Below, piece by piece: positions 1 to 8,903 of a stretch of DNA of 43,243 nt. Origin of the DNA: Bacteroidales bacterium (lineage in GTDB: Bacteria > Bacteroidota > Bacteroidia > Bacteroidales > JAHJDW01). Each line of letters begins with the position of its first letter. Position 1 is the first letter of the stretch. The stretch lies in the NCBI GenBank assembly GCA_029004185.1, contig JAQUPB010000006.1, positions 1-43,243 on the forward strand, given 5' to 3'. The position numbers and the translations under genes were made by a program. The notes under the pieces were generated by a model. The model was not told the origin of the DNA. It searched no databases and saw nothing but the letters and a program-made list of their open reading frames with translations.

Positions 1-1
1 C

Positions 2-1498
2 AGCATAATCTGCAAGTCCCCGAGATTCGGATATCATTATATGAACGATAAAAAAAGAGTAATAAAACCTTTACTGAAAGTTAAAGATAAATTTGAAGAA
101 ATATCATTTGACAAAGCATTTCAGCTGATAACAGAAAAAATCAAAAGTGTTAAAGCCGATGAAAACGCATTTTTTGCGGGTGCACGACTTACAAATGAAG
201 AACTTTATTTAATTCAGAAATTTTCAAGAGCTGGAGTAAAAACTAACAATGTTGCAAGTTTTCATTATCTTGACAGAGGCGAAAATTATTTCAGCAATAT
301 GTATGAAAGTTTACCTTTTGAACAAATAAAAGAATTAAAAAATATTTTTCTGATTGGTGCTGAATTAAATAAAGATAATCCCGTGATGGGATACATGATT
401 AATAAATCAAAATTTAAAAATAATATAAAATTAAAGGTTATCTCCAATAAGCCGAAAAGCTTAATGAAATCAAAAGCTGATGAGTTCATTCTTATAAAAT
501 CATATTATCATTTCATTAAAGCAATGAACCATTACCTGCTGACCAACAACATGGCAGAAGCAAATTTCATAAAAGACAACTGCTCGGGTTTTGAAGAATA
601 CAAAAAGAAACTTTTATCTGAAGATTATAAAACTTTAGTCAAAGAATCAGGCGTTGCCGATGAAAAAATAATTGAAGAAACCGCAAAATCATATTTAAAA
701 GGATTGAACTCCGTTGTTGTTTTTTCAGAAAAAAATCTTTCTGCAAATGCAACAACCGCACTTATTAATTTCTCGCTGCTTACCGGAAAGATGGGAAAAA
801 CAGCAAACGGAATAATTGCACTTAAAGAAAAAAATAACTCACAGGGATTGTTCGATATGGGAATAACTCCTGAATATGGCGTGGGCTATCAGTCGGTGAA
901 TGATGCAAATTACAAAACACTTTTAAAGAAAAAATGGGGAGTAAGCGATTTTCCCGAAAAAATTTATGCCGACCAGCTTGCACTTCTGAATGAAGGCAAA
1001 ATAAAGAATATATTCATTTTTGGTGAAGATCCTGTTGGCTGTGCGGTTGATAAAAATGCCGTGAAAACTTTAATAAATAAAACAAAGTTTAAAGTTGTTC
1101 AGGATTATTTTATCACTGAAACTTCTGCCGAAGCGGATTTGATTTTGCCGGCATCGTTACCCGCTGAAATAGGCGGACATTTTACAAATACCGAAGGATT
1201 AATCCAGAAATTCGATGCTGTTTTGCAGAGCAAACCTGAAATAAATTCATACAATCAGCTTTATGCTCTCCTGAATAACTCGGGTGTTAAAACCGAAATT
1301 GCTCCCGGAAATCTTATTCTCGAAATAGCTTCATTACTTGAACAACCCGGCGACACAAGCGTAGGCGATAAAAAATACTCGTTCATAAGTCTTGTGAAAG
1401 ATAACGAAAACAGAATGTTTCATTATGGTTGTGATAATATTACAAAGCAGTTTACAGAATATTTTAATAACACTTTGGGTTATAAAAAGAGTAATTGA
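2..1498 (+). CDS. Molybdopterin oxidoreductase family subunit, NuoG/FdhA-like (5' partial)
   Basis: This is the C-terminal part of a molybdopterin-dinucleotide oxidoreductase-fold protein, as in complex I NuoG and formate dehydrogenase alpha. The frame is open from base 2, and the residues before the ATG at 41 (ICKSPRFGYHYMND) match the family segment in which the last Cys of the [4Fe-4S] ligand set precedes a conserved R-F-G-Y. The true start is therefore upstream of the window. The family pattern continues with KPLLK..GKFEE-like, GARLTNEE, and near the end SAEADLILPASLPAEIGGHF followed by TNTEG. The region that carries the Mo-ligating Cys or Sec in formate dehydrogenases (after TNNVASF) has no Cys, so the protein resembles NuoG-type structural or electron-transfer subunits more than an active formate dehydrogenase. 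The partner subunits lie outside the window. Its stop is one base from the stop of the convergent aminotransferase gene. Confidence 0.8.
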   Translation, partial: SIICKSPRFGYHYMNDKKRVIKPLLKVKDKFEEISFDKAFQLITEKIKSVKADENAFFAGARLTNEELYLIQKFSRAGVKTNNVASFHYLDRGENYFSNMYESLPFEQIKELKNIFLIGAELNKDNPVMGYMINKSKFKNNIKLKVISNKPKSLMKSKADEFILIKSYYHFIKAMNHYLLTNNMAEANFIKDNCSGFEEYKKKLLSEDYKTLVKESGVADEKIIEETAKSYLKGLNSVVVFSEKNLSANATTALINFSLLTGKMGKTANGIIALKEKNNSQGLFDMGITPEYGVGYQSVNDANYKTLLKKKWGVSDFPEKIYADQLALLNEGKIKNIFIFGEDPVGCAVDKNAVKTLINKTKFKVVQDYFITETSAEADLILPASLPAEIGGHFTNTEGLIQKFDAVLQSKPEINSYNQLYALLNNSGVKTEIAPGNLILEIASLLEQPGDTSVGDKKYSFISLVKDNENRMFHYGCDNITKQFTEYFNNTLGYKKSN

Positions 1499-1499
1499 T

Positions 1500-2678
1500 T
1501 CAACAAATTGACTTCAGAATAACCTCGCAAGCTTTTTTAATTTCATTCTTAGTAATTGTAAGTGGCGGTGCTATTCGCATTGATTGAGCATTGAACAAAA
1601 ACCAGTCAGTAATAACTCCGTTTGCAATACAGTTTTTTATTATTTTTTTATTCAGTTTTTCATTGCCAAAATCAACGGCGAACATTAAACCTTTGCTTCT
1701 TATTTCTTTTATTGAAGGATGAAAAAGTAATCTCCTGAATAATTTTTCTTTTTCCTTAACTTTTTTTATCAAATCATTTTTTAAAATAAATTCAAGTGAA
1801 GCAATCGCAGCAGCACAGCTAACAGGATGTCCGCCGAATGTGGTTATATATCCGAGAGCAGGATTTTCAGAAAGACAACTCATTATTTTTTTCGAAGAAA
1901 TGAAAGCTCCCAGAGGCATACCTCCTCCCATCGCTTTTGCAAGACAAAGTATGTCGGGTGTGATATCAAATTGTTCAAACGCAAACAAACTACCTGTCCT
2001 TCCGAATCCTGTTTGTGCTTCATCAAATATCAGTAACGTTCCTGTTTCGTTGCATTTTTTGCGGAGTTGTTTTAAAAAATCATTTTCCGGAACTATAACT
2101 CCTGCTTCACCCTGAATTGGCTCGGTTATGACAGATGCGGTTTTGCGTGAAATATTTTTTAAATCATCAATGCAGTTAAACTTTAAAAATTTCACATCAG
2201 GTAAAAGTGGTTGAAATTTAGATTTGTAATTTTCATTTCCGGTTACACTCATTGCCCCGTGCGTGCTTCCATGATATGAATTTTTAAATGCAATAATTTC
2301 CTTTCTCCCCGTATATCTTTTTGCAAGCTTTAAAGCCCCTTCCACTGCTTCACTTCCCGAATTCACAAAATAAACCGAATTCAGATTTTCAGGTAAATTA
2401 TCAGAAAGCATTTTGGCAAACAGAACCTGCGGCGATTGAACATATTCGCCGTAAGCCATAAGATGGGAATATTTACTTACTTGCTTTTTTATTGCATTTA
2501 CAACCGAAGCATTGCAATGCCCGATATTACTTACGGAAATTCCCGAAACCAAATCAATATATTTCCTGCCTTTATTATCGTAAATATATATTCCCTTGGC
2601 TCTTTCCGGTTCAAGCATTATAGGTTCGGAAGATGTTTGAGCCAGATATTGAAGAAATATTTGTTTGTCAGTAAGCAT
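1500..2678 (-). CDS. Class III aminotransferase (acetylornithine/ornithine/4-aminobutyrate type)
   Basis: A 392-residue PLP-dependent fold type I aminotransferase. Visible features are NSGSEA near residues 106-111 (PLP phosphate binding), SYHG near 134-137, the FDEAQTGFGRTG stretch at about 218-229 with the cofactor-contacting Asp, and the Schiff-base lysine in CLAKAMGGGMPLGAF, at about K248. The length fits ArgD/RocD-like enzymes, which transfer amino groups from acetylornithine, ornithine or related omega-amino acids. The exact substrate cannot be read from sequence, and no arginine genes adjoin it. It converges with the oxidoreductase gene with no room for a terminator. A Bacteroidetes-like promoter lies upstream. 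Confidence 0.85.
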   Translation of the reverse strand: MLTDKQIFLQYLAQTSSEPIMLEPERAKGIYIYDNKGRKYIDLVSGISVSNIGHCNASVVNAIKKQVSKYSHLMAYGEYVQSPQVLFAKMLSDNLPENLNSVYFVNSGSEAVEGALKLAKRYTGRKEIIAFKNSYHGSTHGAMSVTGNENYKSKFQPLLPDVKFLKFNCIDDLKNISRKTASVITEPIQGEAGVIVPENDFLKQLRKKCNETGTLLIFDEAQTGFGRTGSLFAFEQFDITPDILCLAKAMGGGMPLGAFISSKKIMSCLSENPALGYITTFGGHPVSCAAAIASLEFILKNDLIKKVKEKEKLFRRLLFHPSIKEIRSKGLMFAVDFGNEKLNKKIIKNCIANGVITDWFLFNAQSMRIAPPLTITKNEIKKACEVILKSIC

Positions 2679-2698
2679 TGTTTTTTTTGCTAAAATAA

Positions 2699-2731
2699 TA
2701 AATATAAAACTCTTCGCTGGTGCATAGCAAA
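2699..2731 (-). promoter_or_regulatory. Bacteroidetes-type promoter for the class III aminotransferase
   Basis: On the minus strand TTTG (2731-2728) is followed after 21 nt by TATATTTA (2706-2699), close to the TTTG-N19-21-TAnnTTTG consensus. It lies about 20 bases upstream of the start codon at 2678. Confidence 0.5.
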
Positions 2732-2765
2732 TGTATTAATTAAATTGACTTTATCTTATTTTTTC

Positions 2766-2797
2766 AACCGATTACCGATAACTGATAACCGATTACC
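2766..2797. repeat. Short direct repeat, 11 nt, period 21
   Basis: AACCGATTACC occurs at 2766-2776 and again at 2787-2797, with the related word CCGATAACTGATAACC between. It lies in the 254-base divergent spacer between the aminotransferase and the first protease. It is one of several word repeats confined to spacers in this window. Confidence 0.6.
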
Positions 2798-2872
2798 AAA
2801 TCTTTTAAGCAAGTTGCTGAGATTTTAAATTATTAATATAATAGAAATACCAATAATTCAAATAAATATTTC

Positions 2873-2905
2873 TGTTGACTTTTGTTGTCACATTCCATAT
2901 ATTTA
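2873..2905 (+). promoter_or_regulatory. Possible promoter for the first subtilase
   Basis: GTTG (2873-2876), 21 nt, then TATATTTA (2898-2905) approximates the Bacteroidetes -33/-7 consensus. It ends 27 bases before the ATG at 2933. Confidence 0.4.
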
Positions 2906-2932
2906 CATATTCATTTATGAAATTTCAAAAAT

Positions 2933-5788
2933 ATGAGAAAAATATACATTCTTTTCGCTGCAATACTAATTCTGCTTTATGCAATTAATGCAACTTCTCA
3001 GACATCAAATAAAATAACTCCTGAATTATTACGGCAGATGCTCGCATTCAAATCCGGTGAAAAAATTTCCTGTCTTGTTCAGATGAAAACAACCTACCCA
3101 TACGAAAGTGTGAGAAATAATTCTGTAAAAAGCAAGATAGAAACATTCAGGAAAATCGCGAAAACGAGTCAGGAAAAAATTCTTGCATTGCTTAGGAGCA
3201 TGCCGCCGGAAAAAGCAGAAGTAAAACAAACTTACTGGGTTATGAATGGTTTTCATTTAATTGCAACTGCCGATGTAATAAATGAAATGGCAAAAAGAGA
3301 TGATGTTGAGAAAATTTTCGATGATGAAATAGTAACGCTGCCTCCCGAAGAAGCTGATGCCACAAAAACAGCACCAAGCAGAGCAGTAGAATGGAATATT
3401 CTGAAAATTGAAGCCGACAAATGCTGGGATGCAGGATATACGGGACAGGGAATTGTAATCGGAATTCTCGATACAGGTGTTGAATATACACATCCTGCAC
3501 TGACAAACAAATGGGCGGGTTACTGGCATGTTGCCCAAGGCTTCCCGCAACAGGCAACACCTTATGATGATAACGACCATGGTACGCATTGCATGGGAAC
3601 AATACTCGGCGGAGATGGAAGAGGTTCGGGTACAAATGATATTGGCGTTGCTCCCGACGCAAAATTCGTGGCTGCAAAAATTTTAGGTTCAAATGGTTCG
3701 GGCTCGAGCAACCAGATTATAGAAGGCATGCAATTCATGGCTGACACAAAAGCACTAATTGATATTAAAGCAATATCGAATTCATGGACAAGCAACTCGG
3801 GAGGAACCTACTATGTTGCCGCCTGCCGCACTCTTGATTCGCTTGGAATTTATTCCGTTTTTGCAACCGGAAATAGCGGACCAAATGCAAGTACAGCTGG
3901 CGCACCTGCTGATTACCCAAATGAAATGGGCATCGGAAATACTGATGATCAGGACGACATAAATAACTCATCTTCACGTGGTCCATCAACAAATAGTAAA
4001 CCTCCATATAATGACCTAAGTCAATGGATAAGGGCTGACTGGAACTATATTAAACCCAACATATCTGCTCCCGGAACAAATATTAATTCGGCAAAACCGG
4101 GCGGTACATACTGGCAGATGACCGGAACATCAATGGCTACACCTCATGTATGCGGTGCTGTTGCTTTGTTATGTCAAAAAAATCCCGTTTTAACAAGAAC
4201 AAATATTTATAATTTACTGGTTGATAATGTTGACCTTCCATCACAAGGCGCGCCTTACCCAAACAATGATTACGGATGGGGACGATTAAACGTTTGGAAA
4301 GCACTTCAGGCAACTCCGACTGCAAATATGCCTTGGGTGGCAATGCTATCAAGAAATGTTGACGTTGTTACAGCTGGACAAACAGGAAATGCAATATTCA
4401 CAATAAAAAATATCGGTGGTTCCGACGCAAATAATACAACCGTGAAATTAATTTCAAAAGATATTTATATTATAGTGAATCTTGGAAATCAGAATTTCGG
4501 AACGTTGGCTTCAACACAATCTGCAAATAATAATTCGACACCGTTTACATTCACTGCACATCAGTTAACACCTGCCGGTCATGTTGCAAATATGATTTTT
4601 ATTGTTCATGCCGACGGAACTCCCAAAAATTATGACGATACCATTGAGTTTACGCTGACTATCGGAACCGCTCCTCCTCCTTTCCCGATTTATTCCGATG
4701 ATTTCGAATATGTAGGCGGTGCCGACAGTTTTCCCCAATACTGGACTGTTACGGGAAACTGGAGCCGCATTACAGCCAATTCACATTCCGCAACTCACTC
4801 TTCATACAGCGGAGCTATAACAGGAGGTACAACCGTTACAACATATCTCACATTAAAAAATGCCATGGATTTATCAAAATACACAAGTGCATATATTGAT
4901 TTCTGGCATTCTTTTGATTTTGATGCCGATTTTACTGCAACCGCGACAATGGAAACATCTACCAATGGCGGCACAAACTGGGTATCTGTCTGGAATTCCT
5001 CACTAAGCGGCAGTAATAAGACAATACCATGGACAAAGGATAGCGCATCAATAATTTCACTGAGTAATAATTTTAAAGTAAGATATGTCTTATCTGCCAA
5101 TGCATTTTTTGTAAAGAAAGCCGACTGGTGGATTGATGACTTTGAAATAAAAGTACCAAGCGATGTTGAACCTCCTTATTTTGATAATACTACAATTTGG
5201 GTTGACACACCATACACTGGTCCTTTTATCGTAAAATCAGATGTTACCGATGATAACGGAGTTGATAGTGTTCGCCTTTATTATAAAATTAACGGAGGAA
5301 GCTGGAATCAGCTTGCAATGGCAAAGACGACAGGAAACACTTATCAGGCAACAATTCCCGCACAAGGTATAAACGATTCAATAAAATATTATCTCTGGGC
5401 AAAAGATAAATGGGCTCAGCCAAACAAAGGAACTGTGCCAGTTGGCGCCATACAAACCACCGATTATTTTAAATTTAAAATAATTTATGTTAACACTCCC
5501 GAAAAACAAAAACTTGTAAACGAAATAATTGTTTATCCTAATCCATCAAATAATTATATTGATACATATATTGATGTACTGAAAAAATCAAAACTCGAAA
5601 TTTCTTTCTACGATTTAACAGGCAGAAAAATTGAAACAATTATAAACAAAGAAGTGGATTCGGGTTATTATCAATTCAGATTTAATGAAGATAATAATAT
5701 TAAACCGGGTGTCTATTTTATTCATATTAGTTGCACTGATGGTTTAAACAACACATTTAAAACTGTTAAGAAAATTATAATTCTGTAA
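2933..5788 (+). CDS. Secreted S8 subtilisin-like protease with T9SS sorting tail (copy 1)
   Basis: A 951-residue extracellular serine protease. Residues 1-22 form a signal peptide, and about 44-135 look like an I9-type propeptide that must be removed for activity. The catalytic domain spans about 165-460: Asp180 in ILDTGVEYTHP, His216 in DHGTHC, oxyanion-hole Asn314 in ATGNSGP, and Ser400 in GTSMATPHVCG. Beyond it are a CARDB-like beta domain (about 475-580), a jelly-roll-like module beginning YSDDFEYVGG, and an Ig-like module beginning PPYFDNTT. The last 90 residues are a Por_Secre_tail (VYPNPSNNY... GRKIET... KPGVYFI... VKKIIIL), which in Bacteroidota directs export by the type IX secretion system. 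It is the first of three tandem paralogues and is closest by eye to copy 3. The substrate is unknown. Confidence 0.93.
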   Translation: MRKIYILFAAILILLYAINATSQTSNKITPELLRQMLAFKSGEKISCLVQMKTTYPYESVRNNSVKSKIETFRKIAKTSQEKILALLRSMPPEKAEVKQTYWVMNGFHLIATADVINEMAKRDDVEKIFDDEIVTLPPEEADATKTAPSRAVEWNILKIEADKCWDAGYTGQGIVIGILDTGVEYTHPALTNKWAGYWHVAQGFPQQATPYDDNDHGTHCMGTILGGDGRGSGTNDIGVAPDAKFVAAKILGSNGSGSSNQIIEGMQFMADTKALIDIKAISNSWTSNSGGTYYVAACRTLDSLGIYSVFATGNSGPNASTAGAPADYPNEMGIGNTDDQDDINNSSSRGPSTNSKPPYNDLSQWIRADWNYIKPNISAPGTNINSAKPGGTYWQMTGTSMATPHVCGAVALLCQKNPVLTRTNIYNLLVDNVDLPSQGAPYPNNDYGWGRLNVWKALQATPTANMPWVAMLSRNVDVVTAGQTGNAIFTIKNIGGSDANNTTVKLISKDIYIIVNLGNQNFGTLASTQSANNNSTPFTFTAHQLTPAGHVANMIFIVHADGTPKNYDDTIEFTLTIGTAPPPFPIYSDDFEYVGGADSFPQYWTVTGNWSRITANSHSATHSSYSGAITGGTTVTTYLTLKNAMDLSKYTSAYIDFWHSFDFDADFTATATMETSTNGGTNWVSVWNSSLSGSNKTIPWTKDSASIISLSNNFKVRYVLSANAFFVKKADWWIDDFEIKVPSDVEPPYFDNTTIWVDTPYTGPFIVKSDVTDDNGVDSVRLYYKINGGSWNQLAMAKTTGNTYQATIPAQGINDSIKYYLWAKDKWAQPNKGTVPVGAIQTTDYFKFKIIYVNTPEKQKLVNEIIVYPNPSNNYIDTYIDVLKKSKLEISFYDLTGRKIETIINKEVDSGYYQFRFNEDNNIKPGVYFIHISCTDGLNNTFKTVKKIIIL

Positions 5789-5910
5789 TTTCAAGCAGAT
5801 TTAAATTTCTCCACCCTATCAATGAAAGTGGAAAATACTATTTCAAGAAAAGACCTAAGAAAGAAATTTAAAAACACGGCATTAATTTGTCAATATTGAA
5901 CAATTTGGTA

Positions 5911-5940
5911 TTGCTTTATTGCAAAATAGTTTTTATCTTG
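5911..5940 (+). promoter_or_regulatory. Possible promoter for the second subtilase
   Basis: TTG (5911-5913), 20 nt, then TATCTTG (5934-5940) approximates the Bacteroidetes consensus and lies about 50 bases upstream of the ATG at 5991. It suggests that copy 2 can be transcribed independently of copy 1. Confidence 0.35.
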
Positions 5941-5990
5941 CAGGTGAAAAATCACCAATTTTATTTTTTATTATCTAAATTTTATAAAGT

Positions 5991-8855
5991 ATGAAAAAAA
6001 TAAACTTTCTCATTTGTGTTGCATTAATATTTGCTAATGCAAATTTATTTTCCCAGAATAACATTACATCAAGCAATAAAATTACGGGCGAATTGCTGAA
6101 ACAAATGCAGACTTTACAAGCAACTCAGAAGATTTCATGTGTGGTGCAGATGAAAAATGCTCTTCCGTTTGAAAGCACAAAGAGCAGTTCCGTAAAAGAA
6201 AAGATTGAAATATACCGCAAAGCTGCTGAAGAAAGCCAGAAAAAAATTCTTGAGTATCTTCATCAAATGCCTGAAGGAAAAGCCGAGATTCAGCAAAAAT
6301 ACTGGATAATAAACGGTTTTCATCTTATGGCAACTGCAGATGTTATTAGCGATATTGTTCAAAGAGAAGATGTAAAAGTTATTTCTGAAGATGTGATTGT
6401 ATCATTGCCGCCAAACGAAACTGCTGTTGCCGATGCAACAAAGACAATCAAAAGCAGGGCGGTGGAGTGGAATATAACAAAGGTTAAAGCCGATCAGTGC
6501 TGGGATGCAGGATATACCGGAAAAGGAGTTATTATTGGAATACTTGATACAGGTGTTGATTACACACACCCGGCTCTTGTCGGTAAATGGACAGGATACT
6601 GGCATGTTTCTCAGGGATTTTCGCAATCACCAACACCATACGATGATAACAATCACGGAACACATTGCTGTGGAATAATTCTCGGAGGCGACGGCAGAGG
6701 TACATTTGCAGAAGATATAGGTGTTGCTCCTGATGCAAGATTTGTTCCCGTGAAAATTTTAAGCGGTTCCGGCTGGGGAACAGGCACACAGATTCTTGAA
6801 GGTATGCAGTACATTGCAGACCTGAAAGCTACTGTTGATGTAAAAGCAATTTCAAATTCGTGGTACAGCAGTCACGAAGCAATATATTTTTTCGATGCCG
6901 CAAAAGCAATCACCGACATAGGTATTCTTTCAATATATTGCAACGGGAATACCGGTCCAGGAACCGAAACAGTTGGTTCGCCTGCCGATTATCCAAATAC
7001 AATAGGTGTTGGAAATACTGATAATACTGATGACATCAACTCTTCTTCTTCGCGTGGTCCGGCTCCCAGTAACCCTCCATATAATACCACAAGCTACTGG
7101 TTAAGGGGCGACTGGAGTTATATAAAACCAAATATTTCTGCACCGGGAACTGACATCAACTCGGCAAAACCTGGCGGTACATACTGGCAAATGACAGGAA
7201 CTTCAATGGCAACACCTCATGTTTGCGGTGCTGCTGCTGTTCTTTTCCAGAAAAATTATAACCTCACACAACAGCAGGTTTATACTTTGCTTATTGACAA
7301 CTCTGATCATCCGGCACAGGGCGCACCTTATCCAAACAATAACTACGGATGGGGACGACTTAATGTTTATAACTCATTACAGGCTACAACTCCAGGCGGC
7401 AGCGGAGGTCCTCATATTGCAATTGCTTCACAAAATATTGATAACGTAACTGCTGGTCAGACCGGAAATCTTACTTTAAGCGTTATTAATCTTGGCGGAA
7501 CTGGAAGTAATACAACTGTTAAATTTATTTCCAACGATAATTACATAAAAGTAAATTCGGGTTCTCAGAATTTTGGAACACTTACAAATAATCAAACAGC
7601 AAACAATAATTCAACACCGTTTTCTTTCACCGCTCATGCACTCACTCCTGCTTATCATCAGGCATCGCTTTCTGTTATTCTGCATGCCGACGGGAGTCCT
7701 AATTACAACGATACAATTACTTTCAGTATTATTATAGGTACAATGCCTTCACCGGTTCCTTTTTATTCCGATGACTTCGAATACATAGGAACCGATAGTT
7801 TTCCTTTATTATGGACAACTAACAAATACTGGAGCAGGATAAATTCAAAATCTCATTCAACATCACACTGTTCCTACAGCGGAGCAGTGTTTGAAGGCAA
7901 TTCATACCTTACATTTGCAAACGGTGTTGATTTATCAAAATATATGGCAATTGCAATTGACTTCTGGCACAGTTACGACATAGGTTTTTCGGGTAATGCC
8001 GGCAACCTTCATGTTGAGATTTCTGAAGACGGAGGAACTAACTGGGCGGATTTATGGTCGGATGATCTGCTCACTAATCTGCAAATACCGTGGACACATA
8101 TAACTACGCCTACTATTAATTCTCAAAGTAAAAATTTTAAGATGAGATTTGATTTGAATATCGTTAATGCAACAGGTGTTACAAAAACCGACTGGTGGGT
8201 TGATGATATAGTAATTTCGGCTGTAAAAAATAATGAACCTCCATATTTTACAAATACAACTGTTTGGCCCGATACTATATTTACGGGTCCTTTCCCCGTT
8301 AATTCAGATATTACAGATGGCAACGGAGTGAAAACAACATCTTTCCATTACAGGGTGAATGGCGGCGGCTGGAATCAGATTGCATTGCCAAAACTTACAG
8401 GAAAAACTTATCAGGCAACTATTCCCGCCCAGAATCTGAATGACATTATTGATTATTATCTTTGGGCAGAAGACAGTGTGAACCCTGCAAATGCAGGAAC
8501 CGCACCGATAGGAGCAATTCAGGCAACGGAATATTACACTTTTAAAATATGGAATCCTTTAAATGTTAGTACTTATAATCCCATAAACAATATATCTGTT
8601 TACCCGAACCCTGCAACATCAGAAATAACAATCAATGTAAACATTTCTCAAAAATCGGATTTGAATATTGATGTTTATGATATTACCGGAAGAAAAATCG
8701 AAACGGTTGTAAATAAAAATAATGTTTCAGGAAATCAAATTGTAAAATTCAACAATGATAAACATCTCGAACCGGGAGTTTATTATTTTAAAATAATTTG
8801 TAAAGGCAGTGAAAACAATGTTTATGAAATGATTAAGAAAGTTGTTGTTTTGTAA
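5991..8855 (+). CDS. Secreted S8 subtilisin-like protease with T9SS sorting tail (copy 2)
   Basis: A 954-residue paralogue of the preceding gene with the same order of parts: signal peptide (1-21), propeptide (about 48-138), catalytic domain, CARDB-like domain, YSDDFEYIG jelly-roll-like module, PPYFTNTT Ig-like module, and T9SS tail (VYPNPATSE... GRKIET... EPGVYYFK). The triad is intact: Asp186 (ILDTGVDYTHP), His222 (NHGTHC), Ser405 (GTSMATPHVCG), with Asn320 as the oxyanion residue. It is the most divergent copy. After the catalytic domain it has TPGGSGGPH where copies 1 and 3 have TPTANMPWV, and its jelly-roll module differs more. It is separated from copy 1 by 202 bases and from copy 3 by only 48, so copies 2 and 3 are probably co-transcribed. 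Confidence 0.93.
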   Translation: MKKINFLICVALIFANANLFSQNNITSSNKITGELLKQMQTLQATQKISCVVQMKNALPFESTKSSSVKEKIEIYRKAAEESQKKILEYLHQMPEGKAEIQQKYWIINGFHLMATADVISDIVQREDVKVISEDVIVSLPPNETAVADATKTIKSRAVEWNITKVKADQCWDAGYTGKGVIIGILDTGVDYTHPALVGKWTGYWHVSQGFSQSPTPYDDNNHGTHCCGIILGGDGRGTFAEDIGVAPDARFVPVKILSGSGWGTGTQILEGMQYIADLKATVDVKAISNSWYSSHEAIYFFDAAKAITDIGILSIYCNGNTGPGTETVGSPADYPNTIGVGNTDNTDDINSSSSRGPAPSNPPYNTTSYWLRGDWSYIKPNISAPGTDINSAKPGGTYWQMTGTSMATPHVCGAAAVLFQKNYNLTQQQVYTLLIDNSDHPAQGAPYPNNNYGWGRLNVYNSLQATTPGGSGGPHIAIASQNIDNVTAGQTGNLTLSVINLGGTGSNTTVKFISNDNYIKVNSGSQNFGTLTNNQTANNNSTPFSFTAHALTPAYHQASLSVILHADGSPNYNDTITFSIIIGTMPSPVPFYSDDFEYIGTDSFPLLWTTNKYWSRINSKSHSTSHCSYSGAVFEGNSYLTFANGVDLSKYMAIAIDFWHSYDIGFSGNAGNLHVEISEDGGTNWADLWSDDLLTNLQIPWTHITTPTINSQSKNFKMRFDLNIVNATGVTKTDWWVDDIVISAVKNNEPPYFTNTTVWPDTIFTGPFPVNSDITDGNGVKTTSFHYRVNGGGWNQIALPKLTGKTYQATIPAQNLNDIIDYYLWAEDSVNPANAGTAPIGAIQATEYYTFKIWNPLNVSTYNPINNISVYPNPATSEITINVNISQKSDLNIDVYDITGRKIETVVNKNNVSGNQIVKFNNDKHLEPGVYYFKIICKGSENNVYEMIKKVVVL

Positions 8856-8858
8856 AAA

Positions 8859-8875
8859 GCCACGAATGCACGAAT
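8859..8875. repeat. Half-palindrome word (gccacgaatgcacgaat)
   Basis: A 17-base word containing the tandem cacgaat unit, located in the 48-base spacer between protease copies 2 and 3. It resembles one arm of the larger intergenic palindromes listed elsewhere (for example near 42105), but I see no matching opposite arm here. Confidence 0.4.
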
Positions 8876-8903
8876 AAAACAATTCAATCTTTAAATCTTT
8901 TTT

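Noticed and set aside
41-43. ATG at 41 as the real start of the oxidoreductase
   Set aside because: In-frame upstream codons encode conserved family sequence including the Fe-S Cys, so the gene starts outside the window.
3240-3692. 150-codon minus-strand open frame inside the first protease
   Set aside because: It lies opposite the catalytic domain, and its composition follows the antisense of a well-supported protein. No motif is seen. Similar antisense frames in the other copies were dropped too.
5821-5898. 25-codon frame (MKVENTISRKDLRKK...) between protease copies 1 and 2
   Set aside because: Too short, with no motif and no conserved context. It could be chance.
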